The notes beneath the pieces are model-generated. The model had not been told where the DNA came from and did not search any database. It worked only from the letters and a program-made list of their open reading frames with translations. Position numbers and translations under genes: made by a program. Source: an uncultured Granulosicoccaceae bacterium (GTDB taxonomy: Bacteria; Pseudomonadota; Gammaproteobacteria; Granulosicoccales; Granulosicoccaceae). Taken from it: 64,000 nt of DNA. Below, in pieces: positions 1 to 9,028 of this stretch (positions are counted from its first letter, which is position 1; each line of letters starts with the position of its first letter). The DNA lies in contig CALLLW010000019.1 in NCBI GenBank assembly GCA_938007995.1, positions 48,170 through 112,169 of the forward strand, given 5' to 3'.

Positions 1-470
1 GCTTCGATGGTTACTACCCACCCTTAAAACATAAAGTTGCCGAGCAGAATATCTGCATGATGGGAGTTCGCTCTATTGATGCAGCAGAACACTCCGCTCT
101 GGCAGAAACCAACATACAAGTACTTGATATGCGCTACATCGATGACCACGGATTTGCAGATCCGCTTGGCGAATTCCTGCAGCGTGTAGAAAAAGCCAAC
201 GGGGCACTGCATGTCAGTCTGGATGTGGATTTTTTAGAACCGGAAATAGCGCCAGCTGTTGGCACAACCGTCGCCGGTGGTGCCACCTTCAGAGAAGCAC
301 ACCATGTGATGGAAATGCTGCATGAAAGCGGCCTGGTGACCTCACTGGATTTAGTAGAACTCAATCCATTTTTAGATGATCGCGGCAAAACAGCAACGCT
401 CATGGTCGATCTTGTGGCGAGCTTAATGGGGCGAAAAATTCTACATCGCCTGCCCAGGCGTTACGGATAA
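1..470 (+). CDS. Arginase family protein, 3' part (5' end outside window)
   Basis: Hydrolyses arginine to ornithine and urea in the cytoplasm if it is a true arginase; agmatinase-like relatives share the fold. The frame is open from base 3 and gives about 155 C-terminal residues, so roughly half of a ~300-residue ureohydrolase is present. The family signature SLDVDFLEPEIAP, with two Mn-binding Asp residues, is visible, followed by the usual VGTTVAGGATFRE and SLDLVELNP segments. Ornithine cyclodeaminase follows on the same strand, which favours arginase over agmatinase. The stop codon lies inside the first copy of a 26-bp tandem repeat, so the last residues (RRYG) come from that repeat. Confidence 0.9.
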   Translation, partial: FDGYYPPLKHKVAEQNICMMGVRSIDAAEHSALAETNIQVLDMRYIDDHGFADPLGEFLQRVEKANGALHVSLDVDFLEPEIAPAVGTTVAGGATFREAHHVMEMLHESGLVTSLDLVELNPFLDDRGKTATLMVDLVASLMGRKILHRLPRRYG

Positions 471-530
471 GGGCTACGGAAAGGCGTTACGGATAAGGGC
501 TACGGAAAGACGCTACGGATAAGCGCTACC
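458..530. repeat. 26-bp tandem repeat, two perfect copies plus one degenerate partial copy
   Basis: Two identical 26-bp units (458-483 and 484-509, each beginning GCGTTACGGATAAGGGC) are followed by a diverged 21-bp unit (510-530). The first unit carries the arginase stop codon, so any expansion lies in the intergenic space before ornithine cyclodeaminase. Each unit contains a TAA in the arginase frame. Confidence 0.9.
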
Positions 531-566
531 TAACTTCATATTTTATAGAGCAGAGTAATTCAAACA

Positions 567-1652
567 ATGTTGCAAACAGCCGCTGCAAAAACACACCTGG
601 ACCCATCAGACCTCGCGATGGTCCCGTTTGTCAGTGTTGAAGATATGATGAATATCATTAACACCCTTACACTGCCGGTGATCATCAGAGAAATTGCTGA
701 ATACATAGAAGCAGACTTCCTTCGTTGGGAATCCTTTGACAAAACTCCAAGGGTAGCCGCGCACTCCTCAGAGGGAGTGATCGAGTTAATGCCGACCAGC
801 GATGGTGACAACTATGGCTTTAAATACGTCAACGGTCACCCGGCAAACATGTCTCGCGGCTTTCAAACGGTTACCGCTTTTGGTGTGTTAGCAAGAGTTC
901 ATAATGGATATCCGATACTGGTCTCGGAAATGACCATTCTCACGGCCCTACGCACAGCAGCAACCTCAGCGGTTGCGGCAAAGTACCTGGCACCAGAGAA
1001 GTCCAAAGTTATGGCGATGATAGGCAATGGTGCACAGTGCGAATTTCAGGCGCTGGCTTTTAAAGAAGTTATTGGAATTGACACCATCAGGCTTTACGAC
1101 ATTGATCCGGCAGCCACCCGAAAGGCCGTTTTAAATCTTCAGAACTCAGGACTGAATATTGTCACCTGCACTTCTGCAGAAGAAGCTGTATTAGATGCAG
1201 ATATCATCACCACCTGCACTGCAGATAAACAATACGCTACCGTGCTGGGCGACAATATGGTGAGCTCCGGCGTACATATCAATGCGATCGGTGGTGATTG
1301 CCCCGGTAAAACAGAGCTGTATAAAGGCATACTGCTCCGCTCTGATATCTTTGTAGAGTACCCGCCACAAACGCGTATTGAAGGTGAGATCCAGCAACTG
1401 GACAACGATCACCCGGTCACTGAGCTATGGACAGTTATTGCAGGAAAAAATAAAGGGCGAACATCAGACACTCAAATCACCCTGTTTGATAGCGTCGGCT
1501 TTGCCACAGAGGATTTTTCTGCGCTACGTTACATTCACGATCAGCTCGAAAAGACAGGCTGTTTTATTGAGTTAGACATGATTGCAGATCCGGATAACAC
1601 CAGAGATCTGTTCGGCATGATTGAGCGGTCTCGAAAAAGGCAACAACAATAA
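567..1652 (+). CDS. Ornithine cyclodeaminase
   Basis: Converts L-ornithine to L-proline and ammonia in one NAD-dependent step, completing an arginine-to-proline route with the arginase just upstream. The 361-residue protein has the usual length. The dinucleotide-binding loop IGNGAQ is at about residues 152-157, the catalytic-type Asp lies in NAIGGDCPGKTEL (Asp about 244), and a Lys in YGFKYVNGHP sits in the substrate-binding part. The gap to arginase is about 96 bp and is mostly repeat. No strong Shine-Dalgarno sequence is seen, but ATG 567 gives the right family length. Lysine or alanopine-type relatives of the mu-crystallin family are less likely given the context. Confidence 0.9.
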   Translation: MLQTAAAKTHLDPSDLAMVPFVSVEDMMNIINTLTLPVIIREIAEYIEADFLRWESFDKTPRVAAHSSEGVIELMPTSDGDNYGFKYVNGHPANMSRGFQTVTAFGVLARVHNGYPILVSEMTILTALRTAATSAVAAKYLAPEKSKVMAMIGNGAQCEFQALAFKEVIGIDTIRLYDIDPAATRKAVLNLQNSGLNIVTCTSAEEAVLDADIITTCTADKQYATVLGDNMVSSGVHINAIGGDCPGKTELYKGILLRSDIFVEYPPQTRIEGEIQQLDNDHPVTELWTVIAGKNKGRTSDTQITLFDSVGFATEDFSALRYIHDQLEKTGCFIELDMIADPDNTRDLFGMIERSRKRQQQ

Positions 1653-1702
1653 GCAGCTTTTTGTCATAGCAAGGCAGACACGGTGCAACAGATAAACATC
1701 GA

Positions 1703-3841
1703 TCACTGATTATCATCAGAACACTGCACCAGCTTTTCGAATAAAAACGCGTGCTGTAACGCCACTCGCCGCGCAGTCTCCTGCAGATTTGCCGCAGCAC
1801 TGTGGCCGCCATCGATGTTTTCATAGTAAAGAAAGTCATGGTCCAGATCTTCAAATCGAGCGGCCATTTTTCTGGCATGCCCGGGATGCACACGATCATC
1901 TTTGGTAGAGGTGACAAAAAACACCTCCGGATAGCGCGTGTCTGACTGCACGTTGTGATAAGGCGAAATTGATTGCAAAAAGGCTCCTTCAACTGGATCA
2001 TCCGGATGACCGTATTCGCCGACCCACGAAGCCCCTGCCAACAACAAGTGATAACGCATCATATCCAATAACGGTACAGCACAAATCGCTGCCGCAAAAA
2101 GATCCGGCCTTTGTGTGACCATCACCCCCACCAACAACCCGCCATTTGATCCGCCTTCTATAGCAAGGTGCTGTGGCGAGGTGATTTTTCTGTCGATCAG
2201 ATCTTCAGCAATTGCAATGAAATCGTCGTAAATGCATTGCCGTTTGGTTTTTAGCCCAGCCTGATGCCATGCCGGACCAAACTCCCCGCCACCGCGGATA
2301 TTCGCCTGCACATAAACACCACCGCGCTCTAGCCATAACTTACCGCGCATAGCAGAGTAAGCCGGATTCAACGGAATTTGAAAGCCACCATAGCCATACA
2401 GCAACACAGGATTAGCTGAATCCAATGCAATATTTTGCTGCCGCACCACAAAGTACGGAATCATGGTGCCGTCAGACGATGCGGCCTCAAACTGTTCAGC
2501 CACCATTGAGCTTGCATCAAACCATTCAGGCAATGACTTTACCGCAGTAGCTTTTGGTGTCTCAGTATCAGGCGCATCGACACTGCCTGTGTTGTATAGC
2601 CACAATGTGTTCGGGCTTAAAAAGCTATTGGTAGAAAGGAATGCCACATCTTCTCTGTGGCTTGTTGCGCCAACTGAAACAGAGCCAAGAGCTGGAAGCT
2701 CCAGTTTTTCAGAACTCCATTGGCTTCCATCCCAGTCAAATTCACGAACGAGCCCTGCTACATTCTCATAGATCGACACCAGCAGTTTGGATCGGGTAAC
2801 ACCGTAGCCATTGACCGAGCCACGTGCACCGGGTCGGCAAAGCAAATGTACCTGACCGATATTAGATCGCGCCATAAAATCAGGTAACGAGAAACTGACC
2901 ACATCACCCAATTGAAACTCACGCCAGTTTTCATTAAGAGCAAGCAACACCTGATCTTTGAATATGCCTAATACATCGACCTTTAATGGCAAAGGCAGCT
3001 GTACCTTCGCGTCTGGTGCACTGGCAGTTTCTGCATCACTGGAGTTATCAGTGATCGCGTCTGATGGCACCCAATAGTGTTCACTTTCGTAAAAACTTAA
3101 CGAGCGCATTAATAACACCTGACGGGTGCCGTCCTGCAGCTCAACCACATAGGCACGAAAGCTTACATCGGTTGTTTCGCCGCGCCCAATCTCTTTCGCC
3201 TGATCTATGCCTGTACCGCGTCGCCACAGTTTAGCGATCATCGGGTAGCCGCTTTCGGTCATGCTGCTGTTGCCGTGGTCATCCATGCCAAAGTCAACAC
3301 CGACAAGCAGATGATCGTGATCGAGCCAGTTGACACTGCCTTTGGACTCCTGTGTTTCAAAGCCATTCTCAACAAACGACCGGCTTTGTATATCAAACTC
3401 ACGATATACCGACGCATCCTTGCCCCCATCAGACAGGCAAACCATACAGAGCTTGTTATCCGGACCTAAAACGATATTTCCCTTGTACACCCAGTTTTTG
3501 TTTTCCGCTTCAGACAATGCATCAATATCAAGCACGGTTTGCCAATCGGGGTTATCTGTTAAATAGCTTTCAAGAGTGGTGCTACGCCAGACACCCCGCA
3601 CATGATTGGCATCCTGCCAGAAGTTGTGTACCTGACCGTCGCAATAGGAAACGTAGGGTATTTTGTCTTTTGAATTGGCAATCGCCAGCGCATTCGCATA
3701 TAACTCATCGAACAACGGATTGCTTTCAAGCCGCTCTAATGTGCGAGCGTTCCATGATTTGACTTTCTCAAGTGCCAGCTCACCCATCACTTCTTCAAGG
3801 TACAGGTGCTTTTGCAATTCGGGATCTGGTTTCTGCGCCAT
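1703..3841 (-). CDS. Prolyl oligopeptidase family serine peptidase (S9)
   Basis: Cleaves short peptides, probably after proline, in the cytoplasm (no signal peptide). An N-terminal beta-propeller region is followed by an alpha/beta-hydrolase domain. The catalytic triad can be read as Ser in EGGSNGGL, Asp in TSTKDDRVHP and His in NIDGGHSAA. I chose ATG 3841 (MAQKPDPELQ) over the upstream ATG at 3931 because AGGT lies about 7 bases before it and the extra 30 residues look non-coding. The protein is then about 712 residues, normal for the family. It is divergent from the DTW-domain gene. Confidence 0.88.
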   Translation of the reverse strand: MAQKPDPELQKHLYLEEVMGELALEKVKSWNARTLERLESNPLFDELYANALAIANSKDKIPYVSYCDGQVHNFWQDANHVRGVWRSTTLESYLTDNPDWQTVLDIDALSEAENKNWVYKGNIVLGPDNKLCMVCLSDGGKDASVYREFDIQSRSFVENGFETQESKGSVNWLDHDHLLVGVDFGMDDHGNSSMTESGYPMIAKLWRRGTGIDQAKEIGRGETTDVSFRAYVVELQDGTRQVLLMRSLSFYESEHYWVPSDAITDNSSDAETASAPDAKVQLPLPLKVDVLGIFKDQVLLALNENWREFQLGDVVSFSLPDFMARSNIGQVHLLCRPGARGSVNGYGVTRSKLLVSIYENVAGLVREFDWDGSQWSSEKLELPALGSVSVGATSHREDVAFLSTNSFLSPNTLWLYNTGSVDAPDTETPKATAVKSLPEWFDASSMVAEQFEAASSDGTMIPYFVVRQQNIALDSANPVLLYGYGGFQIPLNPAYSAMRGKLWLERGGVYVQANIRGGGEFGPAWHQAGLKTKRQCIYDDFIAIAEDLIDRKITSPQHLAIEGGSNGGLLVGVMVTQRPDLFAAAICAVPLLDMMRYHLLLAGASWVGEYGHPDDPVEGAFLQSISPYHNVQSDTRYPEVFFVTSTKDDRVHPGHARKMAARFEDLDHDFLYYENIDGGHSAAANLQETARRVALQHAFLFEKLVQCSDDNQ

Positions 3842-3983
3842 TCGGTTACCTGATGGTGTGCGGTGCTCAATACAAACTGCAATAGGCCAGTTAAAATTCT
3901 CACACAGCGGCATTGTGTTTAAAAGTAGCAATAGTATCTGTTTTCAGAACCTCAAGCGCAGGGAACTCGTTTTACACAGCAAT

Positions 3984-4478
3984 ATGAATATTATCCTGCT
4001 TACCCATGAGCACGAGCTAAATAAAAAAACCAACACTGGCTCAATCGCAGTTAAACATGCAGCAAATATAGTTGAGCGAATTGTCTGGCAAAGAACCACC
4101 CCGAGCGAAAAATTGGTAAAGTTGATTGATGACGGACAAGCGCTGTTGCTTTATCCGGCACAGATAGCAGAAAAACCTTGCCTTGAAGATCAAAAAACTG
4201 ATGAATGCAGAATTAAAAATTTCGAATATGTGGTGATCATTGACAGCACGTGGCAACAATCGAGAAAAATATACAACAAAAGCGCGTATTTACAGAAAAT
4301 GCCGAAAGCAACTCTGAATACCAGACAGCCGTCCAGATATCAACTACGGCGCAACCAGACTCAGGGAGGACTGTGCACGATAGAATGCATCATAGAAGTT
4401 TTAAACGCTCACGGTAATTCTAAACTGGCATCACATCTTGTTATTGAGTTTGACAAGCTCAATAGCTCTGCAGGTTAG
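3984..4478 (+). CDS. DTW-domain protein (tRNA-uridine aminocarboxypropyltransferase family)
   Basis: Family members (E. coli YfiP/TapT) transfer the 3-amino-3-carboxypropyl group of S-adenosylmethionine to uridine in tRNA. The core motif IIDSTWQQSRKIY matches the D-x-TW signature, and the N-terminal MNIILLTHEHELNKKTNTG matches the conserved HxxE...NTG segment. The start is uncertain: ATG 3984 gives 164 residues and lacks the Cys-rich N-terminal motif of many relatives. The frame stays open back to 3663, but that stretch lies antisense to the peptidase gene and reads as low-quality protein. The MFS gene follows convergently 26 bp downstream. Confidence 0.78.
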   Translation: MNIILLTHEHELNKKTNTGSIAVKHAANIVERIVWQRTTPSEKLVKLIDDGQALLLYPAQIAEKPCLEDQKTDECRIKNFEYVVIIDSTWQQSRKIYNKSAYLQKMPKATLNTRQPSRYQLRRNQTQGGLCTIECIIEVLNAHGNSKLASHLVIEFDKLNSSAG

Positions 4479-4504
4479 ATCTGTTGACAGCCGTGCATTA
4501 GTAT

Positions 4505-5722
4505 CTATTTCTGGCCCCGACGCAACAGCCGCGCAAGTATAAAACTCGTCCGTGGCAAATAACGATAAGGACGTTTTGCTTCCACAGTTGGTCCGGAAAA
4601 CATTCGATAAAACCCGAAAACAGCAAGAAACACATGGGCGCAGCCAATCATTACAAACAACATTGATGGTCCGCCTGTGTCCATCAGCCAGGAAGAAAGC
4701 AACGGGCTGGCAATAGCTCCAATTCCGTAAATAAATATCAATGAAGCGCTCAGTTCTACGGACTCACCGGGTTTGGCAAAGTCATTGGCGTGCGCCACAG
4801 AAAGCGAGTAGATGGGGAACGTAACAAAGCCAAACAGAAACGCTGCAACATAAGTTGAGCTCTGTGAATTGTTGCCATAGCTAACCATCCCGATGCTGGC
4901 TAATACAGACAGCACCGAAATCACAATCAACACCCATCTTCGATCATAGCGATCCGCAAGCCAGCCAACGGGTATCTGTGCAATCGCACCACCCAAAACA
5001 AACGCCGCAAGAAACCAGGCTATTTCGGTGACTACCAGACCCGACTGCTGACCATAAACCGGCCCCACCATTCTGAAAGATGCAGCGGTGACACCAGCGA
5101 CTACAACGCCAAGCGCACCCAACGGCGAAACTTTGAATGTCTTTATCGGGTGTAAGCCGGGTAATTCTGATATCTGCGGTGGCTGTGCCCGTGTGACCAG
5201 CATCGGCAATATGCAGATACAGCACAAAATAGTCAGAACGTTATAAGCCACATATTCAACAGGCGCTAGTACACCAATTAAAAGCTGCGCGCCGAGAGAT
5301 GCACCAAGATCAACTGATCGATAAACACCAACCACCTGCCCGCGGTTATCATTGGTTACCCGCGCATGCAGCCAGGCTTCCACGATAGTGTAACAACCGG
5401 CGACACAGAAGCCGGTGAGTACACGCAACAACGCCCACGCAGTCGGATCAATTAAAATCGGATGACCCGCTGCACCAATCGCACCGCAGGCAGCAAAAGC
5501 CGCAAACGTGCGCGTATGGCCCACAACAGCAATCAAACGAGGCGCCAACCAGCAACCGACAAAAAACCCTACAAAATGCGAAGAGCCCAGCAGCCCGACT
5601 TCGGTGGTAGTAAAACCATTTTGAAGCCCGACAAGCGCGTCAAGCGGCGAAATCGAACCACTACTGAGTTGCAACAACGCAATAGATAAAAACAGTGCTG
5701 CGAAAGTAATGAGAGTTCGCAC
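4505..5722 (-). CDS. MFS transporter, YcaD-like
   Basis: A 405-residue inner-membrane carrier with about twelve hydrophobic helices. The segment CYTIVEAWLHARVTNDNRGQ near residues 109-128 resembles the YxxxExWL...NRG motif of YcaD-type permeases, and WLADRYDRR in the second half is the usual MFS loop motif. The substrate cannot be read from sequence. The gene stands alone between the DTW gene (convergent) and the truncated ATPase gene (same strand, about 100 bp away). The start ATG at 5722 places the first transmembrane helix immediately at the N-terminus, as expected. Confidence 0.85.
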   Translation of the reverse strand: MRTLITFAALFLSIALLQLSSGSISPLDALVGLQNGFTTTEVGLLGSSHFVGFFVGCWLAPRLIAVVGHTRTFAAFAACGAIGAAGHPILIDPTAWALLRVLTGFCVAGCYTIVEAWLHARVTNDNRGQVVGVYRSVDLGASLGAQLLIGVLAPVEYVAYNVLTILCCICILPMLVTRAQPPQISELPGLHPIKTFKVSPLGALGVVVAGVTAASFRMVGPVYGQQSGLVVTEIAWFLAAFVLGGAIAQIPVGWLADRYDRRWVLIVISVLSVLASIGMVSYGNNSQSSTYVAAFLFGFVTFPIYSLSVAHANDFAKPGESVELSASLIFIYGIGAIASPLLSSWLMDTGGPSMLFVMIGCAHVFLAVFGFYRMFSGPTVEAKRPYRYLPRTSFILARLLRRGQK

Positions 5723-5826
5723 GGGTCAGCCAGGTAAATGAGGCGGTATTAATAAATAGCGTGTGATGATGAGAAAGTAGTGATCTCATGTGTTAGAAAC
5801 GCGAGTTCTGGCCGGGTATCCACCGA

Positions 5827-7050
5827 TTAGCTTCCATCCGAGCTTTCTGAACCCGATTCAGATGCACTAGCCACATATGTTTGTTGCTCGTGATTCGGTT
5901 GCTTAGGGAATCTACGTTCAAGCAACCCTTCATTCACCATCGGTGTAACATACCGTCTTCTGATAGCATCCTGATCTCTGTTCAAGAGTTCCGCGATCTG
6001 GGCCATACTTAGATAGTGCCGAGCACAGAGTGACACTATTGTCTCGCGCACAATCTCGGGACTTGAACGCCGGGATTCGCTAACCGGCTTTGCCTTTACG
6101 ATCAGACACTTCCAGTCTTTGTCTGTTAGACCAATCAATCCGGTATGACCGGAGCTAGCGTCCTTATGACTGGACCTGGTGCTCTTATGACCGGAGCTAG
6201 CACTCTTATGACCGGAGCTAGCCGCACCCGACACTGGATCCTCAAAATTTATAACGTCAGTCAACTCAGTGACGGCGGCCTGCGCAACTCTATAACTGGT
6301 CGCACGCCCCTGCCCATCGACCATCAACAAACCCTTGTCCACCAGCGCCTTTAATAAAACCGTGATATCGCTAGGATGAACATCACAAAGTTGCTGCATT
6401 CTGGAGTTAGTCAGATAGCCTTCGATTTCGGCTGTAACCAAAGCCACTCTGCCATGCTCATCCAATTGCTCAAATGCTTCACCAAACTGATGCAACAGCT
6501 TTACCAGAGTGTCCTCTGGCAACAGACTAACTGTACGCAACCGCATTAGCGTTGCCGCCGGCGTTTCTATTTCCCACAATTCCGGCAAACGATAGTGCTG
6601 CACCTTCCAGTTTTGCAGCACCCGTGGAATACCAGAACCGGCTTGTTCACCCAGTCCGATCAAGCTAAACATAATTTGAAGATTTCGATTACGGCAATCA
6701 CTGGTCCCACCCCGCAGCGCAGTTTCGATAGGCACACGCATGTGACCCGGGTTTCTGAAGCCGAAAAAACCAGGGGCTTTCACTACCAGCACTGATGCAC
6801 GTTCAGAATAATCGGCATGCACTAACGTATTAACCATTTTGCATATGTAATCGATCAATCGCTCTAACGTGTAGCTTGCATAGAACACGGCAGCATGACG
6901 ATCAGCAGAGATATACAACTCCGAAAAACTTGCGCCTTCAACTATTGGCGGAAATTTATGTGCTTGAAAGGCGAGTATTGAGGAGTTGTTCATTAAGTCA
7001 AAACGTTCCGTTGAAAGCTCGGTATTGTAGCGCTGCGAACAATGCGTCAA
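5827..7050 (-). CDS. N-terminally truncated AlbA_2/RecG-like ATP-binding regulator
   Basis: This resembles the C-terminal part of Schlafen AlbA_2 plus GHKL-ATPase proteins, often annotated as RecG-related transcriptional regulators. NTLVHADYSE corresponds to the N-x-x-H-x-DY ATP-site motif, and CRNRNLQIMFSLIGLGEQAG followed by SGIPRV corresponds to the RN...GL.E..GSGI motif. Winged-helix-like segments follow, then a linker of 7-residue SSGHK repeats, then a last helical domain. Relatives begin with an AlbA_2 DNA-binding domain; none is readable here or in the 300 bp upstream. It is therefore probably a 5'-deleted remnant, or a short form lacking the AlbA_2 module. The start could also be the internal ATG giving MNNSSILAF. 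Confidence 0.6.
   Translation of the reverse strand: MTHCSQRYNTELSTERFDLMNNSSILAFQAHKFPPIVEGASFSELYISADRHAAVFYASYTLERLIDYICKMVNTLVHADYSERASVLVVKAPGFFGFRNPGHMRVPIETALRGGTSDCRNRNLQIMFSLIGLGEQAGSGIPRVLQNWKVQHYRLPELWEIETPAATLMRLRTVSLLPEDTLVKLLHQFGEAFEQLDEHGRVALVTAEIEGYLTNSRMQQLCDVHPSDITVLLKALVDKGLLMVDGQGRATSYRVAQAAVTELTDVINFEDPVSGAASSGHKSASSGHKSTRSSHKDASSGHTGLIGLTDKDWKCLIVKAKPVSESRRSSPEIVRETIVSLCARHYLSMAQIAELLNRDQDAIRRRYVTPMVNEGLLERRFPKQPNHEQQTYVASASESGSESSDGS
6144..6227. repeat. Four 21-bp tandem repeats coding for a His/Ser linker
   Basis: Four in-frame units starting at 6144, 6165, 6186 and 6207 encode, on the minus strand, SSGHKSA, SSGHKST, RSSHKDA and SSGHTG-like heptads in the truncated ATPase gene. 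The third protein unit (second DNA unit) is the most diverged. The units are 21 bp, so copy-number change keeps the frame. Confidence 0.9.
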
Positions 7051-7289
7051 GTTCAGCCAGATACCTTTGGCTCGTTAACTTTACTGTACAATATCTAGCA
7101 GCTATCAAATAATCTTTGCCGCTCAACTGACTGAACCGAAAGTGATACTCCATGAATTGCCCGCACATTGAAATTGAATTTGTGCTGAGTACTCTGGTTT
7201 TTACCACATGGTCGGCCGAACGCCCGGGCTTTTCTTTGCACATTGCAGTTTTCGCGAATAGCACTCAGTCTGAGTTGAGGCAGCCCAAC

Positions 7290-7320
7290 AAAAAACGCCC
7301 CTGCAGCAGAGCAGAGGCGT
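7290..7320 (-). terminator. Rho-independent terminator of ssb
   Basis: On the minus strand a 10-bp stem (ACGCCTCTGC with GCAGGGGCGT, one mismatch) and a 6-base loop is followed by a T run, about 40 bp after the ssb stop codon. Confidence 0.85.
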
Positions 7321-7358
7321 ATACGGTGTCAGTTTAATTACAGGCCTCAGGCAACCTC

Positions 7359-7847
7359 CTAAAACGGAATATCATCATCAAAGTTGATGTCCGGCCCGCC
7401 AGCAGCAGCCGGTGCTGGCGCCGCAGCTGGTGCGTTACTCCTGGCCGCCGGTGGATCCATTGGTGCTGTGGATTGATAATCGCCGCCAGCGGCACCGCCT
7501 GATGCACCACCGCGACCGCCGAGCATTTGCATCTCACTGGCAACGACTTCCGTGGTATATTTATCCTGACCATTCTGGTCCTGCCACTTGCGGGTTTGCA
7601 GTCGGCCTTCAACATACACCTGCGAGCCTTTGGCAAGATACTGCTCAACGATCTCTGCCAGGCGGTTAAAAAACACCACTCTGTGCCATTCGGTTTTCTC
7701 CTGCCGCTGGTTGGTGGTTTTGTCCATCCACGATTCTGACGTCGCGATACTGATTGTCGCCACCCGCGAACCACTGTTGGTTGCACGCACCTCGGGGTCA
7801 TTACCCAGGTTGCCTACAAGAATAACTTTATTAATACCTCTGGCCAT
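7359..7847 (-). CDS. ssb: Single-stranded DNA-binding protein
   Basis: Binds single-stranded DNA at replication, repair and recombination sites as a homotetramer. The OB fold occupies residues 1-110, opening with [20 protein letters not shown] as in other bacterial SSBs. A Gly/Ala/Pro-rich disordered tail ends in the acidic tip DDDIPF, which recruits partner proteins. At 162 residues the length is normal. It is transcribed alone, with a terminator just downstream, and is divergent from the TauE/SafE gene. Confidence 0.97.
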   Translation of the reverse strand: MARGINKVILVGNLGNDPEVRATNSGSRVATISIATSESWMDKTTNQRQEKTEWHRVVFFNRLAEIVEQYLAKGSQVYVEGRLQTRKWQDQNGQDKYTTEVVASEMQMLGGRGGASGGAAGGDYQSTAPMDPPAARSNAPAAAPAPAAAGGPDINFDDDIPF

Positions 7848-8104
7848 TAGCTCGCTCCGACGATAGTTAATTTGCGCGAATACTCACACCTGAGTGTTAC
7901 CGGCATCTGAGCCGCGCTGTACCCCCGCTATGATAATTAATTTCACACAGGCATTCCTTTATATTTTCTATCAGCCTGATTTTCTGTAGGCTGGTGAACT
8001 GTGAGTGTTTCAAAGCATGCAGCCGAAGTTCAACACCTTTACAGTTGCCAACACTCCATTGAATTTTGCATGCTAATCGCTGAACTTACAGGCTCACTCC
8101 GGAA

Positions 8105-8869
8105 ATGCCGCTAGACAATCTATCCTGGGACATCGTCTTGTGGTGCACATTTGCTCTCGCCTGTGGCGGCCTTATCAAAGGCACACTCGGGGTTGGCACA
8201 CCCTTGCTGACGGTACCAATGATGGCGCTGGTATTACCCGCGCAAAGTGCAGTCACACTGATGGCGATGCCGGTTGTGGCTGCCAACCTGTGGCAAGCCG
8301 CAAAAGCACCAGACATAAAATCCGCTTTGCGAAAGTTCTGGCCGGCTGCGGTTGCACTGTTGTGTGGCACGTTGATTGGCACCCGCATCCTGTCTGTGAT
8401 CGATGAGCGCACTCTGCTTTTTCTGGTCGGCGTCTGCGTAATTGCATTCACTATGCTGCAGGCTTCTACTTTCAAACTGCAACTCGGGAACCATCTGATA
8501 ATCCCGGCAGGTATTGTTTTCGGCCTGCTGTCTGGAATTATCGGTGGCATCTCATCGATGTTCGGGCCCATGCTGATCGTCTACATGATGTCGTTGAAAG
8601 GCCTGGGTAAAGACGAGTTCGTGAGCTCGATCAGCTTTTTGTATGTCTGTGCGGTGGTGCCATGGACGGTCTCCCTGTTGGCTGTCGGACTGCTGCAAGG
8701 ACCGCTGTTGTGGGGTTCACTGGCGGCGGTAATCCCGGTATCCGTCGGCATGGTGCTGGGACAACAGTTGCGCAGGAAGATCAGCGAGGATCGATTTCAA
8801 CACCTTATGCTATTGATTTTACTGGCTTCTGCGTCCAGCATGCTGTGGCGATCCTGGAACCTCGGGTAG
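8105..8869 (+). CDS. TauE/SafE family sulfite exporter-like permease
   Basis: A 254-residue inner-membrane protein of the TSUP family with about eight hydrophobic segments. The glycine-rich sequences GLIKGTLGVGTPLLTVP (N-terminal half) and GLLSGIIGGISSMFGP (C-terminal half) are the internal-repeat signatures of the family. Members move sulfite, sulfoacetate, other organic anions or are uncharacterised. The tctC gene starts 160 bp downstream on the same strand, so the permease may belong to the same uptake programme for an organic acid or sulfonate; that is inference. Start ATG 8105 follows CCGGA. Confidence 0.85.
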   Translation: MPLDNLSWDIVLWCTFALACGGLIKGTLGVGTPLLTVPMMALVLPAQSAVTLMAMPVVAANLWQAAKAPDIKSALRKFWPAAVALLCGTLIGTRILSVIDERTLLFLVGVCVIAFTMLQASTFKLQLGNHLIIPAGIVFGLLSGIIGGISSMFGPMLIVYMMSLKGLGKDEFVSSISFLYVCAVVPWTVSLLAVGLLQGPLLWGSLAAVIPVSVGMVLGQQLRRKISEDRFQHLMLLILLASASSMLWRSWNLG

Positions 8870-9028
8870 CTCAAATCGAGTACCGGTAGTGATTTCATAC
8901 GCGCATGCGGCGCACATTTGAAAATACCCGATTGACACCAGCATTCTCTACCGATACGGTCGAAGGGTAGCTCTTCTGTACTAGTCCCTATGTAGTACAC
9001 ACCGAGGTCACCGGAGAAAACACCCAAA

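Noticed and set aside
3663..3983. N-terminal extension of the DTW-domain frame
   Set aside because: It lies antisense to the start of the oligopeptidase gene, is Ser-rich and has no family resemblance; the DTW homology begins at 3984.
7334..7801. 155-codon frame overlapping ssb on the same strand
   Set aside because: A shifted-frame shadow of ssb with no ribosome site and no family resemblance.
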